This document shows, piece after piece, positions 37,951 to 49,350 of a stretch of DNA of 64,000 nucleotides; positions within the stretch are counted from its first letter, which is position 1, and every line of letters starts with the position of its first letter. A program made the position numbers and the translations under genes. This DNA is from Vanilla planifolia (lineage: Eukaryota; Streptophyta; Magnoliopsida; Asparagales; Orchidaceae), in contig JAIUJO010000191.1 of the NCBI GenBank assembly GCA_023846275.1, positions 884,501-948,500 on the forward strand, in the 5' to 3' direction. The notes below the pieces were generated by a model. That model was not told the DNA's origin and did no database searches. It saw only the letters and a program-made list of their open reading frames with translations.

Positions 37951-38600
37951 ACTATTTTGATTTATGCCATTTTCTTATGATACATTACATAATTCTATAG
38001 TTTCCTTCTACTTAATGCACTTTTTATTATATTTAAAACTTTCACTTCCTTTCTTATCTCAATAATTCCATCCTATATTCTATTTGACACTCTATCTTCA
38101 TCATCAAAGGAAATTAAAGTTGTTGCAGACCATATTGAAATTAAACACATTCTTTCATGTTTCCACAGTATTACCTACGCTTCCCTGACCTCCACCATTG
38201 CAATACATTGGTGCGTTCATCTTAAAAATTGTGCCATATTTTACTACATTGTGTCCTATTGAGAAAAGAGCTTCATGCTTATGGCCCATGCAGGGGGAAA
38301 ATCCCACGTCTTTTGTTTTTGTTTGATTTGGAACCCTTCCTTACCTTAAATACAATCATATTATCAACATTAATTAAAATAGTTGATTCATCAAACCCCA
38401 TAAAAAATTGATCCATAGAAGCACACGGCTTTCATCCTTTAGCTACTTCCCACAAATCTAGCTATGCTGAGCATGACTATTTGCAACATCACCATCCACT
38501 ATTGCCACTTCCAAAGAATTAAAAGCTCTCCTACTACTTACCCTTGTCATTTGGTTTCTTGATAACGTATATGTGGTTGAAGCCTGCAATAAACTGTCTG
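37951..38600. other. Boundary region between LINE D and LINE E
   Basis: AT-rich sequence without recognised coding signal, repeats or rRNA similarity. It should hold the 5' end of relic D and the 3' end of relic E. The plus frame at 38,229-38,411 is not supported by any similarity. Confidence 0.4.
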
Positions 38601-41600
38601 TAAGGAGGCTCAAACTAGAAGTCTAAAATTGATGTAATAGAAGTAGCATACGAATGGGCATTGCTCATGCCTAAAGAACATCACCTAATAGTGCATAATG
38701 TGAAACTTATTCCATTACACATCCTTGCCTCCAAAAATGATATAGCTTCAAAGAGCTCATTCTTTTCACAAACTCAATTGCACCTTGGTTTTTGTCCTGA
38801 AAGGAATAGATAGTATCATCCAAATAACTTCCTCAATCATAGTTGTGATATCTAAATGTTTCTCCATACAAGGTGTCTTTGATAGTTCTCAAAATATCTA
38901 TAGCATCAAGGATTGTAAGAGTTTCCATAGTAGTGATAACTTCTAACATAGATTCTATTCACAACAATTAAAGTTTAACCATGTGGTCTCTTATAACGTT
39001 GACAATCCAAAAAGTTTGAGCTTACATATAGCCAAAACTATTGTAGTTACTATCTCTAGATTGGCTAGAATGTTTTGAGTCCACTATGACAATAAAAAAA
39101 AATTAAATGGAGTATTTGAACTTGATAGAGCACCTTCTTTTCTGTGCTTTCTTGTTTCCATTAATCCACAAATGGTATAGCACAATTATAGCAAATTAAA
39201 GTTTTCTGCATTGTTCAGAACATGAAAATGTTTACACCCAACTGATTAAATCTTGCAATGAGCTAACCCAACACAAGTAGGACTAGTAATGATGCTACTC
39301 TCACATAGTTCTTTGTCCTTAGAGAATTCCCTAAACCTATCCTTGAAATTTTCCTCCATGATACACTGCCACAAACATATCTCTTTCTTGATTAAACCTC
39401 CAACACCAAGCCAAGAGTTTGGTTGATAAGATTTAGAACCAATCTAAATTGAATACATTCACTTGAGGCTACACCTTCCTTTTCTAGACCCAAGCTACAT
39501 CCATCCCACTCATATTTAGATAGTTTTCAACATGTTCAAATATGTGTTTAAAATTCAACACAATGTCTTCATTTTGTAAAAGAATACTCTTTCATTAGAT
39601 TTAGCCAAAAGTGACGAATTTTGTAGACTAAGATGTTAGCAAATATGTTTTTAATCATTTCAATATCCTATTCTCCATGTTCAATGGTAAGCTCTTTCAC
39701 TTCTAATGGATACACAACATGCACATTAGTAAATGTTGGACACAAATCAATTGGGAGAAATTCCAACTAGTTGTCTGATACGAAGGATACCTATTTTCCT
39801 TCAACAATCTGTCATATGATATTCACACAAGTCTAAGGCATAGAAAACTCAAAAAACTTGCAAGTATGTGAGGCACCTAGAGGTACAATGAGTTTGTTGT
39901 TGATCATTACATAGTCAGGCCTTAATAATTATACCCATTAATCCATTTTCATGAGCCAACACCCATCTATATTGCTTATTAATCAATGCCTCCTTCCGAA
40001 GAGAAAAAGAATGGATGCTAAGGCCACCAAATTCCATAAGGAGCACCATAATGTTCTAGTTGGCATTTCTTCCACACCAAAAATATCTATGAAAAAAAAT
40101 TTCCAAATCCTCAATACCTTTTAGAATTAAATATTTGCCTATCCAATTTGTAGGAATAGCTTTCAGCATCAAATCTATCATAACAATATGCATTACAATG
40201 AAGAAGCTTTGATCCTCCATCTTGCCATAAATGTTTTAACTCATTCAATAAGAAACTTGAAATAAACTTTTAATAATTTATTTGCTGAAATAAGAATTCC
40301 TAAACAATTGGCATTGGAATCATGCGACATATGAAGCTTTACAACATTAATTTTCTCGGTTTTTCAATCCATTCCCTTGCTAAATAAAACTTTTGATTTG
40401 TTGAAATAAATGAGATGGCCAAAGTGTATACCATATTCTTTCATAACCTCTTGGATCGTCTTAGCCACAGCACAAGTAACCTTTGTGTAAACCATGAAAT
40501 CTTTATTATAATGGAGGTGTGAAACCATAGGTGCATATTCACCGCTTCTAAAAGCCACCAAAGCATTACTCTACATCTGGTACATAACAAGGCAAGATAG
40601 AAACTCAAAAACAATAGTAAAGAGGTAAAGATGCAATTAACACATCTTTTTGATCTAACTCACAGAATATATCCACAAGAGTCATACCCCAGTTCAAAGA
40701 ATATCAACTCTTGATGTCGATATGCACAGCTCTACCTAGTCTCATGAAGTACTTAGAAACCTTAATATCTTAATCATATCAATCGTAAACTACCATTTAA
40801 CTTCATCATATACCTAGTCCATATTTTGTTTATGTGCCATAAGCCATCTTTTGTTCTTAATATTTTTATATAAGCTTCAATCTCCTATGCCAAATAAATT
40901 CTATGCAAAAAAACTCTACCAAGAACAATTGCTAGTTGCTCATTTTAATAATGTTAGAAAGCACCATTTTTAGTTGACCTACCATAATCTTTGCCATGAT
41001 TATATCAATCACATCTCATAAGTTAATGGATCTGAAATGTTTAGGTTTTCAAGCACCATGAAGCTTTGGAATTAGTATGATCAAAGTGTCTTTGTATTTG
41101 TTTGGTAGATATACATAATGAAAAAATTATTTCACAACATTAATAAAGTTTTTCTAAGTAATCTCTAATACCTATGCACGATATCAACTGTGGTGAAGTT
41201 CGTGCCAGTTGCCATATTTCTCTTGATAGAATTCATAGTAGTGCTAATTTCCTCATCAATGATCGATGTCTTTAGAAATTTTTCCTACTGTCTTCCAATA
41301 CATTTATAATGATAAAAATATAAGGGGTTGGCCGAATATACTACTCATCACTGCAAAATTTTGAACTAAAAAATTGTATTAATATACTCTGATTTCACTT
41401 GAAGGAGCCACTAAGTCCCCTTAGCATTTTATGCTGGTGACTATAGTTATTCCAGAAGGTAGATGTAGCTACAACCTAAGAAAATGTTATGATCCCTAAT
41501 GTATGTTCAATGTAGTTTAACATGCTATCACCATCACCTCTCCTCAAGGCCCACCATTCCCTGGAAAGTTGCAATATGATGACCCAATAGCTTGTGCTCT

Positions 41601-42620
41601 TATTGAGATAGGCTTAACTCAAACTCCTTGATTTGTAGCACCTGAATGTCTCACACCAACTAATAATTTTTATTAAGAAAATATATCATTTTACATGAAT
41701 TCTATGTTCTTAGAGCTAATTATTCTCTATGATATTTTGTAGACAATCCATCCATCAAGTTTGCATTTATTATTTTACTCCAAATGATCCATACAATCCT
41801 CTTTAGGAAACAAAGGCTTGCATTTTTAAACTAGCGATGTTTACCCATTCTTTTAGTAGGTTATAATATGAGTTAAATGTGTAATGGATAATGAACCAAG
41901 GCAATACAAGGATGATGTGATATGATAACATTTGGATATGCTTGCAAACCATCAATGTTCATAATGGTTGTACCCAATCTTTCATAAATTTGAGCACTAT
42001 CATCCTTGTTATTCTAGAAATTATAACTATTCATAATGATACCCAGGTCAGTGGGCTCTATATCATATAAGAAACTTGACAGTTTATGCTATGCTTGCCC
42101 ACTCAAAATTGTTTTCTCCCTTTAATATCATTCTATGCAAAAAGAATATTGAAATCACTTGCTACAATTAGTGGGCCTCCCAGTGTTTTCAACTCTCTAA
42201 TTTGATCCCTTGCTTCCTTACGAGTAGCTTAATCTTTGGAAGCATACCCTACACAACATCTCTAAGGTTGTTTACCTCTAGCTTTTGTCTGTATTAACAC
42301 AACTTTTCATAAGGACTTAGCATTGTCTAACTCTACCCAATTTCTCCACAACACAATGATCTGACTAGATATCCCACTGATGACTGAACATAGAACTAAT
42401 TTTAGCCAAGAAGTCTATCTACATCCTGCTTATCAAGCTTCTCCATTCTAGTCTCTAACAAAGCAATTCTTGATAGTCTATGTTCCTTTAAAAATGGCTA
42501 TAGAAAACCTCTCGATTTTTGCACCCTAATTCAATGTAAATTTAAAAAATCTAACAAAACCATATAGAATTAAATGGTACCATTATAATTACTTAAATAA
42601 TCACCCAAAGGATTTCAAAA
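38601..42620 (-). mobile_element. LINE relic E, ORF2 part (antisense)
   Basis: The best-preserved LINE relic. The endonuclease motif GGPLIVASDFNILFA is at 42,136-42,180. The RT palm lies in the open stretch 40,364-40,561, with LHYNKDFMVYTK (YADD box altered to YNKD) and NKSKVLFSK (the N..KS motif downstream of YADD). The RNase H-like helix TMETLTILDAIDILRTI is at about 38,880-38,935. The complete order EN, RT, RNase H fits plant L1-clade ORF2 with a C-terminal RNase H. One aspartate of the YADD pair is missing, and stops occur throughout, so it is inactive. Confidence 0.8.
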
Positions 42621-44400
42621 TAGCCAGCATATAATAACAAAGATAGCGCAACCATACATGAGCAATAACATGGAAAAGAGGGTTAGATAATGAGATTACT
42701 ATCATACCCCCCATTGACATGTTTTATCTTATATTTGAATCTTCCTCTATTGACCTTTTGTTCTATCTTGACTTTATAATATACATTCCAAGTAATCACC
42801 TTATGTCTTAGCCTCTTGCAAAGATTGTTTTAATAACTAGCTATTCCCTCACAAAATATTAGCATAGCATTGCTCTGAGGTTGTTTCTTTCTATATATGT
42901 TGTTGTACTTTTGCTTCCATGGTTTGTTCATGAATTGCACTTTACTCTTCTAATGATATCAGCCAAGTTTCATTATATCTTATAATTGCAAACATTTATC
43001 ATCCACTATATTACCATTTTTAGTACTACCACCACTCAATACACTTCATATAATTTAATAGACCTATTTCCCAAGTTGGCCATGTAAGTTTACTCAAGTT
43101 CCCACAAAGTACGTTAAACATTTCAAATTTAAAAACTACAGAGCAAGCAATGGTATCATTTTTCATAAATACTTTATTAAATACACTTCTATTTTCTCCT
43201 TCCACATAATAAAGTAAAGGCACTTGGTTCCTCTTATAAATACAATCCTTAGATACATGTTGTTCTGCCACATTGTGCATATAATACATACTTCTAGTAA
43301 ACTCACCATTGTAGAAAATTTGCATAACAAAGATCTAAAAATATTCAAACCTCTGTGTTTTGAAATTCTAAGCAACAAAGTTGCATGACTTATCTCCCAA
43401 CTACTCTACTTGGAACTTCTACAATTTGAGCTTTTCTCAAGCCCCCAATACATAAAATTTGCTTGACAAAGCTCTTATATTTTTTATGTCTATATAAGTT
43501 GAATTGCTTGTGCAACAAAGATGTACCAGTAATATGTTGGTTCATTTCTTGCTTTTTTTCATTCCGTGTAAGTAGTTTATTTCATTCATACACATCCAAA
43601 TAGTGTTTGCTCCAATTGGCATGTTGACCTTCACTCAAATCTTACTTCTAAGAAAATAACTGTAGATGCCCTCAATTACATTAAATCTCCATTATTGTAC
43701 TAAAATGCTTCCACTATACTCCTAAATAATACACTTAAATTCAATCTTCAATGAATCCATCTCATGTTGTCTCACATAATTCTACAAAATAAAGCTTTTT
43801 AAGAAATTCTTCAATGATTCTTGCCCAATGTATCCTTGGGTTTTAGGTACATAGCATTTCAAAGTCTTCAACTCCTTCCTATTGTTATCAATATTTTTTC
43901 CCATTTTAACAAGCTTACTATCATTTTTAAAGAAATTTTGAAGTTCTTATAGCATTCTCCTCTTGAAAACAATACCCAAACTATTCCAGTTTTTTCCTAA
44001 TATGTTTCAAATAAGCAACCTTCATGTGACAGTAAGTAGTGAATTATCTATGTACAACCCATCTCAATTCTTTCTTATATTGGTGCCACTATAGCAATTT
44101 TCCAACAACAACCCAAATTATAGCAAAACGCAATCACACCATAACATCATCAAGAATAAAGAAGTAGCAAACATTACTAAAGCTAGTTCTCCATAACATA
44201 ACCTTAATTATTTGAAAATTAAACATCCTAACTACTAGAGTGTAACATCTTCATTTAATCCACCCCAACTGTATTGTATAACTACATTGTTCCAAGAGGT
44301 GTTTACCCACATCTCAAGATATGGGTGGCTTTTTCAGGGTGAATCAACTAGAATTCTCCTCATCTTGAACCTACCTACTTGAGTAATACTCTATGCTTAG
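42621..44400. other. Spacer between LINE E ORF2 and ORF1
   Basis: About 1.8 kb with no protein similarity. Weak internal repetition (tttgcataacaaagatct near 43,320 and tttgcttgacaaagctct near 43,460) suggests a decayed array like that in relic D. The minus frames at 43,026-43,325 and 43,163-43,378 overlap each other and match nothing known. Confidence 0.4.
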
Positions 44401-46000
44401 TTACCTTTATACCTAGTCCTCTCTTACACTTTTATGCCCATTAAGCTCTTGATTTTCTTTTATATTTAAGTTTGCAATGTTTTCTTCCTCTCACAAGTTC
44501 TTTTTTTAAGGAACCCACTCAAGCGTAGATGTATCCCCATTTCTCCCATCAAATATGGACCTTGATCTCCATATATATCTTGGTCTTATATTTCTTTCTA
44601 GCTTTCCTCCACAATATTCTTCTATTTTCATTTGAAGTTCGCATTCCCTTCCTCCCTAGTTGTGCATTTTGAAATAATCATTGCTTTCTAGATTGTACTA
44701 CTTCCATGGTCCTAAACCATGCCACTTATCTTCTTCATCACTTGCCCCACTCTACGTAGCTCTTTTTTCCTCTTTCTCTACTTACTTATGAGTTTCCTCT
44801 ATAAGTCATACTATTTTGGCATAAGAAACAATAAAAGCATACTAATTTGGCATTCCATAGTCATTTTTAATCCTTTGAATTATGATAATTAGCTCTCTAG
44901 CTCTAGAATTCATACATGACACCTACTTATATTCTCTAATATAAGTACATTGTAATATTGTTATAAAAATAGTACTCAACAAGGCCCATCACAGTCCATT
45001 ATTAAACACTCCAAGTTCCCATTTTTCTTTTTTTAAGCCTATCCATAACTGACTCATTTCATTACTTGAATCCATTATGGTACCTATAACATAACCTTAA
45101 ATATGATAAGGTTTGGATCAAACAATCTAGAATCTGACCTTTAGTGAGCCCTACTTATTAGTTTATTTAGAATATCCTTAGCATTCTAAAAATCTTAACT
45201 AACTTATAAGGTATGATTTCCTCATAACCCAAACAAACATATCTAAGCATCATAAGGTTTCCATATACCTCTAACTAGTTTAACTAACATTATCCTAGCT
45301 TTTGCTCTAAATTAGGGATAACTATCTAGTAAACCCAATGATTTCTTCCAAATTTTTAATTCATGGCAAACATACTGTAGGATTCTTCAATCTCATAAAA
45401 GCCTTATTTTTTTTATAACTATAGCTTCTTGATTCCTTATATAGGATTAGAAATTAATCTTAACTATCCTTTTTTTATCCTTAGTTAATTACTTTAACCT
45501 TATATAGCCCTTCATCCAAACATTATGATTATGTCAAAAGATTGAACTGTATTCCCTAAGAAATTATATAAACTCAGCTTATTATTTGGCCCCCAACAAA
45601 GAAGTTTCTCTAAAAATTAAGTTTTAAATTTAATGTATTCTTGGCTTAGCCCACCTTCAGTTCCTCTTGAGCTACTCTAAACTCTATACAACAATCTAAG
45701 TCTCCAAATTATGGCATAAGATCAATGAAAATTGATCTCACGTTCTTGATCATATCTCTAGCTAATTCATTGTTTTGTCCTAGATATAATAAGGCAATTT
45801 TATCTCTTTTGCTAGACCCTATACCTTTCTTAAGTTTAATCTAAAGGTTTCTCTCAGTCATACCAACTCAAGGGTCTCTTAAGTCAAAGGCTTTTTTATA
45901 TGGTGTCGTCAAAGTCTCACCAAGCATTATAGGTTTGTTATCCTTACCATAATCCTTTGATTATGATTCATGCATGCCAAACTAAATCAAAATTTTCATC
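44401..46000 (-). pseudogene. LINE E ORF1-like region
   Basis: Assigned mainly by similarity to the ORF1 region of relic D: tatggaccttgat at 44,560 matches cttggaccttgat at 36,820, and acttccatggtcctaaacca at 44,700 matches the corresponding accatccatggtcccaagcc at 36,960, with the same spacing of about 140 bp. The DUF4283-like core could not be read directly. It is about 1.8 kb upstream of ORF2 in minus sense, as in relic D. Confidence 0.45.
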
Positions 46001-46622
46001 ACAAATAACAAGATTAGAGTATCATCATTCTTTTTTAGGGTATGCTTAAAAGGCTTCCTTACCTTAGACATCTCTTCCTAAGTTAGACATTGTTTTACCA
46101 AAATTTGAATTATAACCTTAAATATAAATATCAATTTTAAATCTTTTGTTTATTCTTTCAATTTCAAACATTTAAATATTAAACTCTAATATCTTTAAAC
46201 TCACAACCATATGATATTTAGATTTTTTCCATATAACCATTAAATTGAAGTCCCTATGATTTTAGGGTTCCTTAGAAGTTCTTTTGTTCTAACTAATGGT
46301 TATCCAAGCCATAGTAGCTAACTCTTATAGCCCTAATTCCTAAATTATTCATAAAAGAAAACAAGCTATTTTAGTTGAACCACAAAAAATCGTTGGTGTA
46401 TGTTGTGATTATTTCAAATTTTTTATTTCATAGACATTATTTTTAATTTAAATGATTTTTTTTAAAATAAATTTTAAATTTTTACCATATCACTTATAAT
46501 GATTTATAAGAGCTTATTAGATAACCTAAACCAATTTCTTTTAACAACTTTTTAAAATAAACCTTTTAGAAGTATAAATTTTATTCCATGCAATTTAGAC
46601 CAATTTGGCTTAACCATGCTTC
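46001..46622 (+). other. Possible degenerate 5' LTR of the older copia relic
   Basis: Very AT-rich sequence directly upstream of a degenerate primer-binding site. By position it should contain the 3' part of the relic's 5' LTR, but no partner LTR was found downstream to confirm it, and the sequence itself shows no diagnostic feature. Confidence 0.3.
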
Positions 46623-46624
46623 AA

Positions 46625-46636
46625 TTTGTATCAAAG
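46625..46636 (+). other. Degenerate primer-binding site of older copia relic
   Basis: ttgtatcaaagc matches 10 of 12 positions of TGGTATCAGAGC, the initiator-Met-tRNA primer site used by plant Ty1/copia elements. It lies 43 bp upstream of the gag-like ATG, close to the spacing in the intact element (42 bp). Confidence 0.7.
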
Positions 46637-46678
46637 CTCTGTCACTTTCTTGTGAGAATAAATTAGCTAGCAAGACCC

Positions 46679-47510
46679 ATGGCCCTAATTAATGCTTCAA
46701 TGAGTTTAAGTTAAGGTGCACATTCAAATAAGCCACAACCCTTTTTTGGTGAATGCTATCTCTATTACAAAACTATGATGGTCATTCAGTTGAAGTTAGT
46801 TAGCAAGGAAGTATAGGAAATAATGTAAACTCTAATCAAATTATCTAAAAAGAAAACTTCAAAATGTGTATCTATGTAGAAACTAATTAGCAAAAAGAAT
46901 GTGAAGAAAAAATGTCGTGTAAATTTAAATCAAAAGGCTATAAATATTTTATATTATGCTTTAAATGCTACTAAATTTAATAGAATAATAAATTTTTAAA
47001 TATTCCTTAGAATATAACACAAATAGAGGTAAATTATGAATGTAGAAGAAAATTAATGCCGTGACACTTGATTATGATTTGTCCAAAAGGCTTTCTAATG
47101 AATTTATTGAATGTATGTTTACTAGATTTACGAACATTATAAATATACTTGCTAATTTTGTAAAAGTTGTATCTATGAATGAATAGGAAAAGAAGAATCC
47201 TAGAATTTCCTTGAGGTAGTATTATTCTTTCACCACTTCCATTTAGATTACTATTAACATTTCTACCAAAATAATAGATGACTTGATGACTGAAATCACA
47301 ACAATTGAGAAAGAGATGGTGAGGAAAAATGAAGAAGGCTTGATAGAGAAGAGCAATGTAAAGAAGAAAAAGAAGCATTAGCAATAAAAATTGAGTTAGA
47401 CACTTAAATAATGGTGTCTATAGAAAAGGTATGGTATAGCTATAATCTTAGAGGCTATAGAAAGATATTGGTATGAAAGGTCCAAGAAGAGCAAAAGAAG
47501 AAACAAGAAG
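46679..47510 (+). pseudogene. Older Sirevirus-like relic: gag, first part
   Basis: The plus-strand translation from ATG 46,679 begins MALINASMSL, and after a stop and shifts gives PFFGECYLYYKTMM (compare PPLFKGEFYLYWKNRM in the intact element's Gag) and AINILYYALNATKFNRI (compare AMNILCCGLGASEYNRI). Many stops and frame changes are present. The relic is interrupted after 47,510 by the young element and resumes at 55,969. The minus-strand frames at 47,034-47,384 and 47,455-47,673 are antisense artefacts. Confidence 0.8.
47506..47510. repeat. Target site duplication, left copy (agaag)
   Basis: The five bases agaag immediately precede the left LTR and recur immediately after the right LTR at 55,964-55,968. 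Five bp is the usual Ty1/copia integrase stagger. This fixes both element ends. Confidence 0.93.
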
Positions 47511-49293
47511 TGATGTAAATCGTGTGAGAACAATGCATAAGAGGGGAGGGGTGAATTGTGCTTTTCACTAAAATTTTAGTTTTTTTGAAAATTCTTTCAA
47601 TTAAAAACGTTTGTAAATAAATTGTGAAATAAAAACGAAAAATACAATAATAAGACAAGCAAACAAAAGACAAAGATTTTTAGGTGGTTCGGCCAAACCC
47701 GTGCCTACATCCACCCCCGATCAACCCGATCGGGCTTCCACTAACCACTCCCTTTTGCCGAAGCCGGTAGGGGTAAACCAAGTACAACCGGTGCTCCAAC
47801 GAGACACCAAAAATCCGAACAAAACCGGCTACAATAATGCATACAATTTTTTCAATAGCAATGCATACAAAAATCCTACACCTTTAATTTCTCAAAGCAA
47901 AGTGGCACAACTAAATGTTACCGAATGATAAACGAAATGTGGAAGAAAGCTGTTGAAATTTGAGAAGAAGGTTGAGCCCATAGCTCCCACAAGTATGCCA
48001 ATTGTTGATCTCGGTTTTGGCCTTTTTCCTTAGTTTTTGAAGACTTTTGCAAGTGGATTCATCAATCTATAAATTGTAAGATGTCCTATATATATAGTCC
48101 ACCAAAAAGTAATTCCAAACGGCTAGAAAAACGGTAAAAAAGAAACCGGAAAATAGCCGTTGCCTGAAGCCCGAAAAGGAGAGCAGCAGCTGTCCGATCC
48201 CACTTCAAGAATGGACGGCTGGATGGACTTCTCGGCTTGATCATCTCCAGACCATCTGATCCGGGCGGACTTGATCTGAACCATTGGATCCCACGCGCTG
48301 AACGAACGGCGCTGATTAAACAGCCGTTCGAAATTACTCTCGCCCGTTGGATCTGGGTGGGCTTAATCTGCGCCTTTGGATCCTGCGCGCTGAACGAACG
48401 GCGCTGATTAAACAGCCGTTCGAGATTACTCTCGCCCGTTGGATCTGGGCGGGCATGATCTGCGCCTTTGGATCCTGCCGAAGTTATAAGGTGGGATTTT
48501 TAGTCCCACACTGCAGAATGCAATTTTGCACAGCGCTTTATAATAGATTTGCGCCGTTTAACCTGCGAGCCACTTTGGGGTTGGCTCCCCCCCTCCTTGA
48601 CCGGGATTTCATCACCCGGTTCAGGTTGACTTAGCCATGCACTGTTCTTTGACCGTTGACCGCGCTGAAGTTAGACTTAGCCGAGCTCCTCTCGGCAGGC
48701 TTGGCTTAGCCAGGCACTGTTCCGTTGACCGTTGACCAGCGCTAGCCGAGCTGCTGTCGGCGGTCTTTGGGCGGGCTTTGCTCGCCCCTTTCGGGTCAAC
48801 CAAATTTTTATATTTTTTATTTCTAAAAGGCCTGGACGGGCTATTTTGACGCCGGGTCGACCCGCCCATGCTACAGTGTTTTTTCCCGAGACTTTTGCTG
48901 TTTTAGGGTATTTTGACGAATTTTTTAGCCACAAATTTGAATATAAGTGTATAAAAATAATTTTATATTCTTATAGTATTATAAGTTATTTAAGTGGCTA
49001 TGAAAAAAAATTCGTAAAAAACGATTCCATAATAATATTAAAAAATCAAATACCCATGTCTATACATTTTGTCAAATATGCTTGGCCCAAAAATGAAAAT
49101 TCATTATTAAATAATTTTATAATATTTTTAAATGTTAATACTACTATTGTGCCACATAATCTCAAGGTTTTGACATATCAAATTCAAGAGAAATAAAAAG
49201 ACATTTAATTATAAAACATCTTGCGCATGTCTCAAAAATTCCTTCAGTAATAAATAGCTTGGTTTTGTAATTATCACATCAAAGGGTACAACA
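47511..49293 (-). repeat. 3' LTR of the Sirevirus (left in window)
   Basis: 1,783 bp with TG...CA ends, nearly identical to 54,179-55,963. It contains a 92-bp tandem duplication (from 48,301 and 48,393), each copy with the palindrome arms CGAACGGC and GCCGTTCG, a TATA-like CTATATATATAG at 48,086-48,097, and a GC- and CpG-rich central part (48.1-48.9 kb) in sharp contrast to its AT-rich surroundings. Short plus-strand and minus-strand frames inside it appear in both LTR copies and have no family similarity. Confidence 0.97.
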
Positions 49294-49305
49294 ATCTCCC
49301 CCTTG
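49294..49305 (-). other. Polypurine tract
   Basis: On the minus strand caagggggagat directly abuts the TG start of the 3' LTR. Two further G-rich copies lie upstream inside the end of pol (49,389-49,400, AGGGGGAG core; 49,415-49,428, AAAGGGGGAGAG). Repeated PPT-like motifs are described for Sireviruses. Confidence 0.9.
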
Positions 49306-49350
49306 ATGATTACAAAACCAAAGCTCAAAAACAAATAAAAAGACGAGGCA

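Noticed and set aside
48732..49196. 154-codon plus-strand open frame in the LTR
   Set aside because: It lies in an LTR on the strand opposite to the element. The other LTR copy breaks the frame after 61 codons through a one-base indel, so it is not conserved.
49294..49350. Possible env-like third gene of the Sirevirus
   Set aside because: Only 57 bp separate the end of pol from the LTR, so there is no room for another gene.
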